IMG/VR virus record: IMGVR_UViG_3300034073_002585
Location: 90,193 to 154,192 of that record
DNA length: 64,000 nucleotides
Direction: 5' to 3' (one strand)
DNA from: a virus
The first letter of the stretch is position 1. Every line of letters starts with the position of its first letter. Under the pieces are notes generated by a model. That model was not told where the DNA came from and searched no databases. It was given only the letters and a program-made list of their open reading frames with translations. A program made the translations under genes and the position numbers. Of the stretch, positions 1 to 8,892 are shown piece after piece.

Positions 1-2
1 CT

Positions 3-962
3 AAAGATGGAACTAGTGACTATGGTAGCGAGAGTATTTCTGAAAGTTTTGCCGAACAGTACGCTAAGTATTTGTTGACTGGAAATGCTTCGCAAGAATT
101 TATAGACCTGCTTAGCTCTAAGGGCTTAACTAAGGCTCAGCTAAATAAAAAGTGGCGAGAAAACCACAAGAGTCTATTTAGCTCTGGATATGATATCTTC
201 TTCAAATTCCTCGATGGTGTTATGGTTGATGACCAGCAGGGAGTTACTCCAGAGTACAATGGACCAGAAGCTAGGGAGTACTCAGATGGCGGAAAATACG
301 GCGCTGGCATCGTCCACAGACTCGGTCGTATATTAGGATTTACTAGCAATAAGCCTGACAAAGTTGACTCTATAAAAAATGATAAATATGTCATTTATAG
401 GGGCCTACAATCTGCTAACAATAGAACTCCTATTGATATGCATGCTCAGTTTATGTATGCTGATATGCCATACTATGGATACGGCATCCACGGGGATGGC
501 CAGTACTCAAGTACTAATCGTCGTACTGCTCGCGGTTATGCAGGATATACAGACGACGGGGTAGTAAAAATGCGAGTCAAGCCCACTGCAAAAGTCTATT
601 CAGAAGGTGGCCGAGGCTCTGACAATCTGTTTGACCCTGCTGTATCTAATGATGGTATCGATATTAGGGACGTCTACGCTAAGCTCTTTGACTCAGATGG
701 AATTTTGGCTCAAATAGTTCTCAATGAAATTGACCCTGACTTGTCTGGATACGAGTTGCAAGCTCAAATAGACCTTCTAGCTAGAAAATTAGGAATTATT
801 AATGGCAACTATATGGGAAGCAAGTCTCACCTAGCTGCCCTTCTAGGCTTTCAAGGTATTGAAATAAATCAAGGTGGAGAGTCTTTTGTAGTTATACTTG
901 ATAGGAGTATGCTAGAGATGCAAGACCCGAATGCCCAGATAACGCAAGGATTAAACTCATAA
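3..962 (+). CDS. ADP-ribosyltransferase-like phage protein, 5' partial
   Basis: The reading frame is open to the left edge, so the true start lies outside the window; the TTG at 72 is only an internal codon. The visible part has a layout like ART-fold (ADP-ribosyltransferase) domains found at the ends of phage head-morphogenesis (MuF-like) proteins: YRGL near residue 135, YSSTNRRTARGYAG near residue 170 (the STS-like strand) and GGESFVVILDRS near the C-terminus. It sits just upstream of the capsid maturation gene, where actinophages often carry such proteins. It may be injected with the DNA and modify host proteins, or be purely structural. The fold assignment is from motif order only; the catalytic glutamate is not certain. 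Confidence 0.55.
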   Translation, partial: KDGTSDYGSESISESFAEQYAKYLLTGNASQEFIDLLSSKGLTKAQLNKKWRENHKSLFSSGYDIFFKFLDGVMVDDQQGVTPEYNGPEAREYSDGGKYGAGIVHRLGRILGFTSNKPDKVDSIKNDKYVIYRGLQSANNRTPIDMHAQFMYADMPYYGYGIHGDGQYSSTNRRTARGYAGYTDDGVVKMRVKPTAKVYSEGGRGSDNLFDPAVSNDGIDIRDVYAKLFDSDGILAQIVLNEIDPDLSGYELQAQIDLLARKLGIINGNYMGSKSHLAALLGFQGIEINQGGESFVVILDRSMLEMQDPNAQITQGLNS

Positions 963-1264
963 TGGCTGATGAAGAAAACAGAGAAATGGAAGAGAGAGCC
1001 ATAGAATACTCTCGACTATTTGCTAGAGCAATGGGGCAGGCTACAGATTCTGATTATTTCAGTAGTGACGGTAAGTCATGGGATGAAGCTGCAGATTGGA
1101 TAAAAGACAATAATTATGTGCCCAAATCTCGTGAGTTCCGAAAACTAATTATCGATGAGATTTACCAGATATTAGAGACTAAACCCCTCCCACCTAAAGA
1201 GAGCTTCTCTGGGGAGCTACAAAAGTTCTTGGATAGATATGAAGAAAGGCGTAAAAATGGATAA
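962..1264 (+). CDS. hypothetical acidic 100-residue protein
   Basis: The ATG overlaps the stop of the preceding gene (TAATG), so the two are probably translationally coupled. The product is charged and predicted mostly helical, with no membrane segment or motif I recognise. Its place between the ART-like protein and the capsid genes suggests a small virion or head-assembly factor, but nothing in the sequence proves this. Confidence 0.7.
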   Translation: MADEENREMEERAIEYSRLFARAMGQATDSDYFSSDGKSWDEAADWIKDNNYVPKSREFRKLIIDEIYQILETKPLPPKESFSGELQKFLDRYEERRKNG

Positions 1265-1445
1265 ACCAAAACGCGACTTCAACACCAAAGTAACTTACTA
1301 CCTAGAAGACTTTTCTGGCAAAAAAGCACCAAAAGAGGTAGTGGTTGACTTATCTGAACTACCGAACGAAGAGCTAGACCAGCTCCTATTCCACGTACCA
1401 GAGGCAACATCTGAAATCGTATATCGTGAATTATACGGTCAATAG
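1257..1445 (+). CDS. hypothetical 62-residue protein
   Basis: An ATG at 1239 is also in frame, but the ATG at 1257 has the better ribosome site (AAAGG about seven bases upstream) and is preferred; it overlaps the previous gene by eight bases. The product is charged, with a lysine-rich N-terminus and an acidic second half, and has no recognisable domain. It ends the first short operon before a hairpin and a promoter-like element. Confidence 0.6.
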   Translation: MDKPKRDFNTKVTYYLEDFSGKKAPKEVVVDLSELPNEELDQLLFHVPEATSEIVYRELYGQ

Positions 1446-1468
1446 AATAAGAACACAAAAAATCAGTG

Positions 1469-1474
1469 TAAAAT
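1469..1474 (+). promoter_or_regulatory. TAAAAT element (candidate phage promoter)
   Basis: TAAAAT preceded by GTG, 48 bases before the ATG of the gene at 1523. It is one of seven intergenic copies in the window placed upstream of virion or fibre genes. No -35 box is visible at the usual spacing. Confidence 0.4.
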
Positions 1475-1502
1475 AGACAGTAGCCAAACACTGGTCTATT
1501 TT
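1470..1502. terminator. 9-bp perfect inverted repeat, possible terminator
   Basis: AAAATAGAC (1470-1478) is exactly repeated in inverse as GTCTATTTT (1494-1502) around a 15-base loop, in the gap between the genes ending at 1445 and starting at 1523. The right arm ends in four T, so it may act as a weak intrinsic terminator. It overlaps the TAAAAT element, so it could instead be an operator. Confidence 0.4.
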
Positions 1503-1522
1503 CCGCGGTTAGAGAGTTATAA

Positions 1523-1894
1523 ATGGCAAAAAGCAGCATCGTAGATGTCTGGTTCTATGTAGACCCACAATCAGAGAGTATTGACTCGGTTGTTTGCTGG
1601 TTCCCTATGGGCATGTCTGTCCGCGAAGGCGGAGACTGGGAAATTTCAAGCAAAGAGGAAGCTGGAATCAACGACAAGCTTTCTAAGCATGATGTCTATC
1701 AATTGGACTGGGATACAGACCCTCTAGTAATTGATGATTCTTACGATTTCGACGACCCAGAGAACGAACACGCTGCTATAAAAATGTACGACAAGGGAGA
1801 GCTTACCTTGGAAAGTTTGATGGAGTACTCAGAAAAAATTATGAGTGCACCAGAGGACGCCTCTGAATACGACGACTTGGAAGTCGAGGACTAA
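1523..1894 (+). CDS. hypothetical acidic 123-residue protein
   Basis: The ATG at 1523 follows the hairpin and TAAAAT element. The product is strongly acidic (many Asp and Glu, especially in the last 50 residues) with a tryptophan-containing N-terminal part, and has no motif I recognise. It is directly followed by the maturation protease, so it could be a head-assembly partner; that is inference from position. Confidence 0.65.
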   Translation: MAKSSIVDVWFYVDPQSESIDSVVCWFPMGMSVREGGDWEISSKEEAGINDKLSKHDVYQLDWDTDPLVIDDSYDFDDPENEHAAIKMYDKGELTLESLMEYSEKIMSAPEDASEYDDLEVED

Positions 1895-1895
1895 A

Positions 1896-4800
1896 TTGCT
1901 CAAGTTTGTTGGCGCTACTGACGAACTGGCTTTTTTTGAAAAAGATGGCCAGTATGCTGCTATTTACATTGACACTAATTTAATTGCTGATTTTTCAGAG
2001 TACGAAATAGCAGACCACCTGCAGAAGCTTCCATCTACTCCATCAACTAAGGTTTTCTCTAACTCAGCTATAGAGCTAGTATCTGCCGCACTAACCTCAT
2101 TAGACCCAGTTGTAGCTTCAGGAGACAGGATGTATACAATTCCTGAGGGTGCTACTTCTGAAGCTAAAAAAGCACTAGAGTGGCGTAAAGAGCACAAGCG
2201 TGGTGGTACCCCTGTTGGTATGAATACTGCTCGTACTCTTGCTAAAGGCGGGCAGATTGGCATCAAGAAGGTTCGCCATATCGCAAAGTATTTCCCTCGT
2301 CACGAAGTTGACAAGAAGGGCAAAGGCTGGGCACCTGGAGAAGACAACTTCCCATCAAACGGCCGCATTGCCTGGGCGCTTTGGGGCGGCGATGCTGCAT
2401 GGCGCTGGGCTCGTGCAATCGTAGAGCGCGAAGATAGAAAAGCAAAGACTGCTAGTGGATATGCATTCTCCAATTATGAAGAAGATTTAGACACATACGG
2501 CTACACCGACGGTTATGGTTCTGATTTAGATGCTTTTAAAGCAGCTCATTACATGGACGAAAACGCTGGCCCCGAATTTATGGCACGCGTCAGGACCGAT
2601 GGCTCTGGAATTGACAGACTATATAAAATTGAAATAGACGGAAGTGTATTTGTCTGGGATGACTGCGGATGGGATAACCTAGGTCACGTAGATGGAGATG
2701 TTTATTTTTACGACCGAGAATTGGATGACGAGCTCGATTTAGTTGATGTAGAGCACGTAATGATTGACCCGTCGTCTGCGGTTATCGTTTCTGCATTCCT
2801 GCAAGAACGCCCTTTCCAGCCAGTAAAACTAGATGAGATTGACCCAGAAGAGACAGCTATTATGGCTGAAGGTCTTTATGAAGAAGACTTCACCATGATT
2901 GACAGGGTAATTACTGCAGCAGGTGAAACTCCTATTAGCGGTAAGACTTCTAAGGCAGACCAGGATGGCGACGGAAAACTAGATACCCAGTTTTTGTCTG
3001 ACAAGGCCAAATCACAGCCTAGAGATAAAGACGGTCTTTTTGTCAGCGTTGGCTCTCGCACTGTCGTGGGTGGAGACAAAGAGCGTGGTTCTGGAGAGAT
3101 TACCCGTATTGATTATGACCGAAATCGGGTTGTTGTTAGACTAGACAATGGTAAAACCATTTCTGTTGACCCTAAGTACACTCAGGCTGAAGACAAATTT
3201 GATGGCCCTATGCAGATGCCTAGCGCTGTCCCTCCTGTAGATTTTTCAGGAATTTTAGGAGAGCCAAGAAGTCCTAGGGGTGCTATAGCAACTCTTCCTG
3301 GAACAATGGCACCTCTAACCGCTAAAGACGTTCAACTTCTTTTAAACGACTACCCTAAATATGTCCAAAAGATGCGTGACTCCTACAAGCTCTATGAGGA
3401 CAACCCTAAGGGTCTTAGGGATTATGACAAGAAGTATATGGAAAAGCGGTATGGACTTAAGGCTGCTGGAGAGAAAGAGTCTGATGCAATCAACTCTCCT
3501 AAAGAGTCTGACGTACCAGCTAAGTACCTAGCTATCGTTTCCCCAGAAGACAAGACCGCAGTTATGGACGTTGTCGCCATTGTGCCAGCGTCCAAGACAT
3601 CTACCGAACCTACTATTTACGAGCGTCGCGAAGGTAAGTGGACTAAGAATGACCAGATTCTAAATGACCTTAAGTCTTCTACCCCTCCTCCAGTAATTCC
3701 TCTAGACGAGAAGGAAGTTCTAAACGACGTCCTTAAGCAAGCAGACGAGGCTACAATGCAGGCCTCGGCTTACGACTTTAATCAGTTCTGGTACGGCGTA
3801 GTCGAGCCGCTACTAGCTAAAGGTGGAGTAGACCGTAACCGAGGAAATGCAGAAAAGCTTCGTCGTTATTGGACTCGTGGTAAGGGTGCTCTCAAGATTC
3901 GCTGGGGAACCCCTGGCGACTGGACCCGTTGTGTCCGACTACTGTCTAAGTACATGGGCCCACGTGCAAAGGGCTACTGCCAGCTTCGCCACAAGGAAGT
4001 TACTGGTGTCTACACTGGTAGCAAATACAACGTAGGCAAGAAGAGAGGCCGTAAAGCTTCTGGTTACCTATTTGCAACTGAGGCAGAGTTTGAAAAAGCA
4101 ATGATTTCTAAGTCAGAACTTATTGCTAAGGCTCAGGATGCTAGAGAAAAAATTAGCTTAATTGCGTCGGCTGCTGGTCAAGGCTCTAAGTTCTTAATTC
4201 CTATGCTTGTACCAGAAGAAGTGGAATCTGGAGACGGACGCAAGTTTAAGTCTGGTGCAATTAGTGTTCGCGATTTACCAGTTCCTCTACTATGGCAGAT
4301 TAAAACTGGTGCAGGCCACGACGGCTCTGTTGTAGTTGGTCGCATTGACTACATCGAGCGCGTTGAGGGTGGTATGGGTAATGCATACGGTGTCTTTGAC
4401 AACGGACCATATGGCCGTGAAGCAGAGCGTCTAGTTCGTCATGGCTTCCTACGCGGCGTTTCTGTAGACCTCGACCAGTTCGAGGCAAAAGAGGAAAAGA
4501 AGCCAAAAGAAGAAATGTCCGAGGAAGATGGCGATTCGATTGGTAAGGATAAACTTACCATAAATAAGGCCAGAATAATGGCTGCTACAATTGTAGCTAA
4601 GCCAGCATTCCAAGAATGCTCTATTGAATTGCAAAACGAGGGGGACCAGGAGGAAACCGTGACCCCAGAAGACGGCGTTTACGAGGAGTCGATGGAAGAC
4701 TTCGCTGACCTCGAACCTATCGCAGCCTCTGGCTTCTTGAAGCAGGAAGTCCCAATGACTCCTCCTTCAGATTGGTTCAAGCACCCAGGCCTGACTAAGC

Positions 4801-6506
4801 CAACCCCGCTCACTGTGGACGAGAATGGTCGTATTTACGGCCACATTGCAGCATGGAATGTAAACCACATCGGTTTGCCTCGTGCAACCAAGCCGCCACG
4901 TTCTCGCAGCAAGTACGCCTACTTCCACACTGGTGTTCTCCGTTGCGACGACGGTACTGATGTTCCAGTTGGTCAGCTAACTCTTGCTGGAGGACACGCT
5001 CCTCTAAATGCAGATGCAGCTTCGGCCGCTAAGCACTACGATGACACCGCTTCCGCTGTTGCAGATATTCACTGTGGTGAAGACGAGTACGGTATATGGT
5101 GTGCAGGTTCAATCCGCCCTGGGCTAGATGAAATGCAGATTCGCGCACTTCGTGCTTCTGCTCCTTCTGGAGACTGGCGACCTATTAACGGCTCACTCGA
5201 GCTTGTTGCTATCTGCCAGGTTAACGTTCCTGGATTCCCGACTGCTCGTGCAATGATTGCATCTGGCAAGGTTTTGGCTCTGGTTGCTGCTGGAGCAAGC
5301 TACATGGCCGCTATGAAGTGTTCTGGGGCTGCATGCTCTCTCAACACCAAGGCAGAACTGCTAGGACAGCTTGCCGCAAGTGCACCAGACCTAAAGGGCC
5401 GTGTCAGGGAAGCAAAGAAGGCGCTACGTGCTGCCAACTTGCAGGCTATAACTGCAAGTGCAGCAGAGTTCCGCGAGAAGGCTCTAGTTGCAGCTGCTGT
5501 AGCTGAGCTTGCCAAGATTTCTGAAGATGAGCGCATGGAGCTTGCCAAAGAAGGTAAGGCAATGCCAGATGGGGCTTACCCAATTCGTAATGTGGAAGAC
5601 CTTAAGAATGCTATTCAGGCTTATGGTCGCGCAAAGGCTTCAGAGCGACGTGCAGTTCGCAAGCACATTATGAATCAGGCTCGTAAGCTCAAGCAATGGG
5701 CTTTAGTGCCAGAGCACTGGAAGAATGCTGATTCTATGGAAGCAGCTCAGCGGGTTGCATCCATGCGTGCAGCAATTACTGCCGCCGCTAACAAAGACTG
5801 CGGCTGCGAGTTGGATGGAAAGTCGGTGGTGGCTGCTGGCCCAAAAGACGAGGAGATTTCTGATTCAGACCTAAAAAAATTGCGTGACGCTAAAGAAGAA
5901 GCTGACAAGCAAACTGAAGAAGAAATCGCTGAAGCCGAAAAAGTTAAAGCTGGAAAGACTAGCGTAGAAGACAAGTATGACGACGAAGGTCGTCAGAAAT
6001 ACGTTTCTGGCGTAAACCAGCCTCGTGACGCTAAAGGTAAGTATCGCACCGTGTTGGCTCGCCTAAAGCAGAACCTCGGGGTAGCTGGTTTAGCAAAAGC
6101 CCTTAAAAAGGCTGAAGATGCAGAAAATCTTGACTTTGCTGGTGACTACAGCGCTTCAGCTGCGGCTAGCTCAGAGCTGTTAGGCATGATTGACAGACTC
6201 GACAGTGGAGCACTAAATGCAGAAGCACTGGAAAATGTTAAGGGAACTGCAGCTGAATTAGGTAAGGTAATTTCAAATCTGCCTCTACCATTCGGTGAAG
6301 AAGCCCAAAAAGTTAGATTTAGCGATTTGCCAGCGGGATTGAAGGACCTCATTGAGGGAATGATTGACCGCGTTGAAAGCAAAATCGGTAAAAAGGACGC
6401 AGATATTGCTACGCAAAACCTGAAGTCCTACATGTCAGGAGCAGATGTTTACTCTCAGGGAGAGGTTCAATCTGAGATGAGCAAGCTACTCCGACTACTT
6501 ACCTAA
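1896..6506 (+). CDS. capsid maturation protease polyprotein (multi-domain)
   Basis: This 1537-residue protein most likely starts at the TTG at 1896, which has GAGGA five bases upstream; the longer frame from 1845 would overlap the previous gene. Visible modules in order: a basic domain with WALWGGDAAWRWAR (about 165-185), a basic RYWTRGKGALKIRWGTPGDW stretch (about 655-675), a prohead-protease-like domain (RHGFLRGVSVDLD followed by AATIVAKPAF, about 845-910), and a second conserved block with YGHIAAWN, GEDEYGIW and SGDWRPINGSLELVAICQVN (about 985-1115) known from actinophage capsid maturation proteins. A long helical tail follows. It stands immediately before the major capsid gene, as prohead proteases do. 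It probably cleaves scaffold and capsid during maturation. The catalytic residues were not identified with certainty, and the length is far above that of a simple prohead protease. Confidence 0.75.
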   Translation: MLKFVGATDELAFFEKDGQYAAIYIDTNLIADFSEYEIADHLQKLPSTPSTKVFSNSAIELVSAALTSLDPVVASGDRMYTIPEGATSEAKKALEWRKEHKRGGTPVGMNTARTLAKGGQIGIKKVRHIAKYFPRHEVDKKGKGWAPGEDNFPSNGRIAWALWGGDAAWRWARAIVEREDRKAKTASGYAFSNYEEDLDTYGYTDGYGSDLDAFKAAHYMDENAGPEFMARVRTDGSGIDRLYKIEIDGSVFVWDDCGWDNLGHVDGDVYFYDRELDDELDLVDVEHVMIDPSSAVIVSAFLQERPFQPVKLDEIDPEETAIMAEGLYEEDFTMIDRVITAAGETPISGKTSKADQDGDGKLDTQFLSDKAKSQPRDKDGLFVSVGSRTVVGGDKERGSGEITRIDYDRNRVVVRLDNGKTISVDPKYTQAEDKFDGPMQMPSAVPPVDFSGILGEPRSPRGAIATLPGTMAPLTAKDVQLLLNDYPKYVQKMRDSYKLYEDNPKGLRDYDKKYMEKRYGLKAAGEKESDAINSPKESDVPAKYLAIVSPEDKTAVMDVVAIVPASKTSTEPTIYERREGKWTKNDQILNDLKSSTPPPVIPLDEKEVLNDVLKQADEATMQASAYDFNQFWYGVVEPLLAKGGVDRNRGNAEKLRRYWTRGKGALKIRWGTPGDWTRCVRLLSKYMGPRAKGYCQLRHKEVTGVYTGSKYNVGKKRGRKASGYLFATEAEFEKAMISKSELIAKAQDAREKISLIASAAGQGSKFLIPMLVPEEVESGDGRKFKSGAISVRDLPVPLLWQIKTGAGHDGSVVVGRIDYIERVEGGMGNAYGVFDNGPYGREAERLVRHGFLRGVSVDLDQFEAKEEKKPKEEMSEEDGDSIGKDKLTINKARIMAATIVAKPAFQECSIELQNEGDQEETVTPEDGVYEESMEDFADLEPIAASGFLKQEVPMTPPSDWFKHPGLTKPTPLTVDENGRIYGHIAAWNVNHIGLPRATKPPRSRSKYAYFHTGVLRCDDGTDVPVGQLTLAGGHAPLNADAASAAKHYDDTASAVADIHCGEDEYGIWCAGSIRPGLDEMQIRALRASAPSGDWRPINGSLELVAICQVNVPGFPTARAMIASGKVLALVAAGASYMAAMKCSGAACSLNTKAELLGQLAASAPDLKGRVREAKKALRAANLQAITASAAEFREKALVAAAVAELAKISEDERMELAKEGKAMPDGAYPIRNVEDLKNAIQAYGRAKASERRAVRKHIMNQARKLKQWALVPEHWKNADSMEAAQRVASMRAAITAAANKDCGCELDGKSVVAAGPKDEEISDSDLKKLRDAKEEADKQTEEEIAEAEKVKAGKTSVEDKYDDEGRQKYVSGVNQPRDAKGKYRTVLARLKQNLGVAGLAKALKKAEDAENLDFAGDYSASAAASSELLGMIDRLDSGALNAEALENVKGTAAELGKVISNLPLPFGEEAQKVRFSDLPAGLKDLIEGMIDRVESKIGKKDADIATQNLKSYMSGADVYSQGEVQSEMSKLLRLLT

Positions 6507-6515
6507 AAAATAAGG

Positions 6516-6521
6516 TAAAAT
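6516..6521 (+). promoter_or_regulatory. TAAAAT element upstream of capsid gene
   Basis: AAGGTAAAATTA just after the stop of the protease gene and 103 bases before the GTG of the capsid gene. Same core and G-rich left flank as the other copies. Confidence 0.4.
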
Positions 6522-6582
6522 TATCGTAGGTTTAAGCGCCTCGCGCTCTGTGCGCCGAGTCCCTTAGCCTTGACTGTAAATA

Positions 6583-6599
6583 GGATGTAAGTCACATCC
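6583..6599. other. small inverted repeat in capsid leader
   Basis: GGATGT, five-base loop, ACATCC: a perfect 6-bp stem 25 bases before the capsid start. It could be an mRNA structure or a protein site in the leader of the most highly expressed gene. Confidence 0.3.
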
Positions 6600-6624
6600 A
6601 CAACTAACTGGCCTAGGAGGTACA

Positions 6625-8805
6625 GTGTACGACCAAATCAAGACTCAGCTTGACACTATCACTGAGCTAAGCGATGAACAACTCGCAGAGCTTCAGGCAG
6701 ATATTGTCAGCCAGTTTGAAATGGTTGAGGGTGAAGACCCGACTCCTGAGACAGTTGATGCTATGACGTCACTAGCTGACTCTCTTGACATCGTTCGCGG
6801 CGAGCTATCTAACCGCGAGGCTATGGCCGCTGAGCTTGCTCAGCGTGCCGCTGAGGCTACCGCCCGTGTCAAGGGACAGGTTGCTGACGAGGGAGAAGAA
6901 ATGGCTATGACCGAAGACGAGCCTATGGAGGAAGCTCCTGCAGAAGAGGCACCAGCCGAGGAGGAAACTCCAGAAGCTGAGACCCCTGAAGAGGAAGCTC
7001 CAGAAAGCACCGAGGATGAGGCCAAGGAAGAAGACAACAAGGAGGAAGAAATGTCTGTAGATGAGACCATCGCAGCATCCGCTTCTGAGCAAGAGTCTGC
7101 GCCTGAGGCAATCACCGAGGCCGCTACTGTCGAGACCGCTGAGGTCTCTGCTCCAGAAGCAGAGCTTTCTACCGAAGAGGTAGAAGCTCCAGCTGAAGAG
7201 GCTGTAGCTGAGGCTCCAGTCGAGGCAGAGGCATCAGTCGAAGAGACTGTTGTCGAGGCCGCAGAGGCAACCGAGGCATCCGTAGAGGGTACCGAGGAGA
7301 CCGTAGCTGAGACCCCTGAGGTCGCAGAAGCATCAACCGCTCAGGAAGACGGTTCTGAACTATCAACCGAGACAGAGGAAGCAACCGAGCTTTCAACCGA
7401 GGAAACTGCCGAGGCAGTTGCTGAAGTTGAGACTGCTGCCGAGCTCTCTTCTGAAGAAACTATCGAAACATCAACCGCTCTTGTAGAAGAGCAGAAGGAG
7501 CAGGCAGTGACCGCTGCAGCTGAACAGCCTTTCGAGGCCCCAGCCGACCGTCAGCCTGTAGTTCAGGTAACCGAGGCTCCAGTAGCAATCACTGCTGGCG
7601 CTGACATCCCTGGCTACAGCGCGGGAAGCGAAATTAAGGACATGAATGAGGTTGCTACTCTTATGGAGAAGCGCCTTCACTCGCTACGCCGTGTAAACGG
7701 TGGCGACGGAGAGCAGCACATTGTTGCATCGTTCTCCACCCAGTACCCAGAGGCCAGATTCCTGGGCTCTGACGCCGAAGCAAACGCTGCAAAGATTGAG
7801 GGCGTTGTTGGTCGTGAGGCACTTGTTGCTTCTGGTGGCCACGCTGCTCCAGTCGAGACCAAGTACGACATTTTCGGCCTTGGTTCAACCACCGTTCGCC
7901 CAGTTCGCGATGCACTGCCTCGCTTCCAGGCTGACCGTGGCGGTATCCGCTTCGTAACCCCACCAAGCTTTGCTTCTGGTGACTACGCAGACGCAGTTGG
8001 CATCTGGACCGCTGCAAACGACTCCGCTGAGACCCCTTCTCCTTCGAGCAAGACCTCGCTGACCGTTTCAGCTGCTGCAGAGAACACTGCTGTAACTGAC
8101 GCTGTAACCCTACAGCTACAGTTCGGTAACCTAATGACTCGCGCTTACCCAGAGTTGATTGCTCGCCACAACGAGCTAGCTCTAGTACAGCACGCACGCG
8201 AGGCTGAGGTTAACTTGCTAACCAAGATTGGTGAGGCATCCACTGCTGTTACCTCTGGAACCCTAATTGGTTTCGGTCGTGACTTCCTTGTGACCCTTCG
8301 CAAGGCAGCTGTTGCTTACCGCTCACGTCACCGTATTGCTCCGACCACTCAGCTAAAGGCTATCATTCCTGACTGGGTATTCGACGCAATGGCAGCTGAC
8401 CTAGCTATCGCAATGCCTGGCGACAACACCATCGCTGTTGGTCGCTCCGAGATTGAGGGCTACCTCGCTCAGAGCAACGTAACTCTAGTTGCAACCCCTG
8501 ACCAGAACTATTTTGGTGCACAGGGTGCTGCAGCTCTTCTAGAGTTCCCAGACAGCTTCGTATGGTACATGTTCGCAGAGGGCACCTTCCTATTCTTGGA
8601 TGGCGGCACTCTAGACCTAGGTATCATCCGCGACAGCTCCCTAGTTGGAACCAACGACTACAAGATGTTCGTTGAGACCTTCGAGGGTCTAGCCAAGGTT
8701 GGTATCGAGTCTCTAAAGGTAACCCAGACCGTTAACATCAACGGTGTGGCTGCTGCTCTACGCGACACCACTGGTGGCGCAACTGCAGCTGCTATCGAGC
8801 TCTAA
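6625..8805 (+). CDS. major capsid protein with long acidic N-terminal extension
   Basis: GTG start at 6625 with a strong AGGAGGT site. Residues about 40-320 are almost entirely Glu, Ala, Thr, Val and Pro and lack a globular pattern; residues about 340-720 match the HK97-type capsid of actinophages, with a conserved end (FVETFEGLAKVGIESLKVTQTV). The acidic part resembles a scaffold (delta) domain fused to the capsid, which the upstream protease would remove during maturation. At 726 residues it is roughly twice the usual capsid length because of this extension. Codon choice in the C-terminal part is biased to C-ending codons, as in very highly expressed genes. Function of the capsid part is secure; scaffold function is inference. 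Confidence 0.85.
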   Translation: MYDQIKTQLDTITELSDEQLAELQADIVSQFEMVEGEDPTPETVDAMTSLADSLDIVRGELSNREAMAAELAQRAAEATARVKGQVADEGEEMAMTEDEPMEEAPAEEAPAEEETPEAETPEEEAPESTEDEAKEEDNKEEEMSVDETIAASASEQESAPEAITEAATVETAEVSAPEAELSTEEVEAPAEEAVAEAPVEAEASVEETVVEAAEATEASVEGTEETVAETPEVAEASTAQEDGSELSTETEEATELSTEETAEAVAEVETAAELSSEETIETSTALVEEQKEQAVTAAAEQPFEAPADRQPVVQVTEAPVAITAGADIPGYSAGSEIKDMNEVATLMEKRLHSLRRVNGGDGEQHIVASFSTQYPEARFLGSDAEANAAKIEGVVGREALVASGGHAAPVETKYDIFGLGSTTVRPVRDALPRFQADRGGIRFVTPPSFASGDYADAVGIWTAANDSAETPSPSSKTSLTVSAAAENTAVTDAVTLQLQFGNLMTRAYPELIARHNELALVQHAREAEVNLLTKIGEASTAVTSGTLIGFGRDFLVTLRKAAVAYRSRHRIAPTTQLKAIIPDWVFDAMAADLAIAMPGDNTIAVGRSEIEGYLAQSNVTLVATPDQNYFGAQGAAALLEFPDSFVWYMFAEGTFLFLDGGTLDLGIIRDSSLVGTNDYKMFVETFEGLAKVGIESLKVTQTVNINGVAAALRDTTGGATAAAIEL

Positions 8806-8832
8806 ACATAACTGAAAATAAATAGGGTTGCT

Positions 8833-8865
8833 CCCTGGCCTTCGGGCCAGGGGGCTCCCGCCCCC
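8833..8865 (+). terminator. overlapping hairpins downstream of capsid gene
   Basis: CCCTGGCC-TTCG-GGCCAGGG (8833-8852) is a perfect 8-bp stem with a UUCG tetraloop. A second stem, GGGGGC-TCCC-GCCCCC (8850-8865), shares three bases with the first. There is no T-tract, so this may be a stabilising or partial-termination element between the capsid gene and its neighbour rather than a full intrinsic terminator. Confidence 0.6.
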
Positions 8866-8892
8866 TAAAAGATTTTAAATTAAGGATTTTAA

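Noticed and set aside
1845-1895. Extra 17 residues at the start of the protease polyprotein
   Set aside because: The stretch overlaps the preceding gene and lacks a ribosome site, while TTG 1896 has GAGGA at good spacing.
6570-6586. TTGACT plus TAGGAT as a promoter before the capsid gene
   Set aside because: The boxes are only five bases apart, too close for a sigma-70 promoter; the TAAAAT element is the better candidate.
6805-7396. Antisense frames opposite the acidic part of the capsid gene
   Set aside because: They are by-products of the Glu/Ala codon repeats and have no start signals; the + strand frame is secure.
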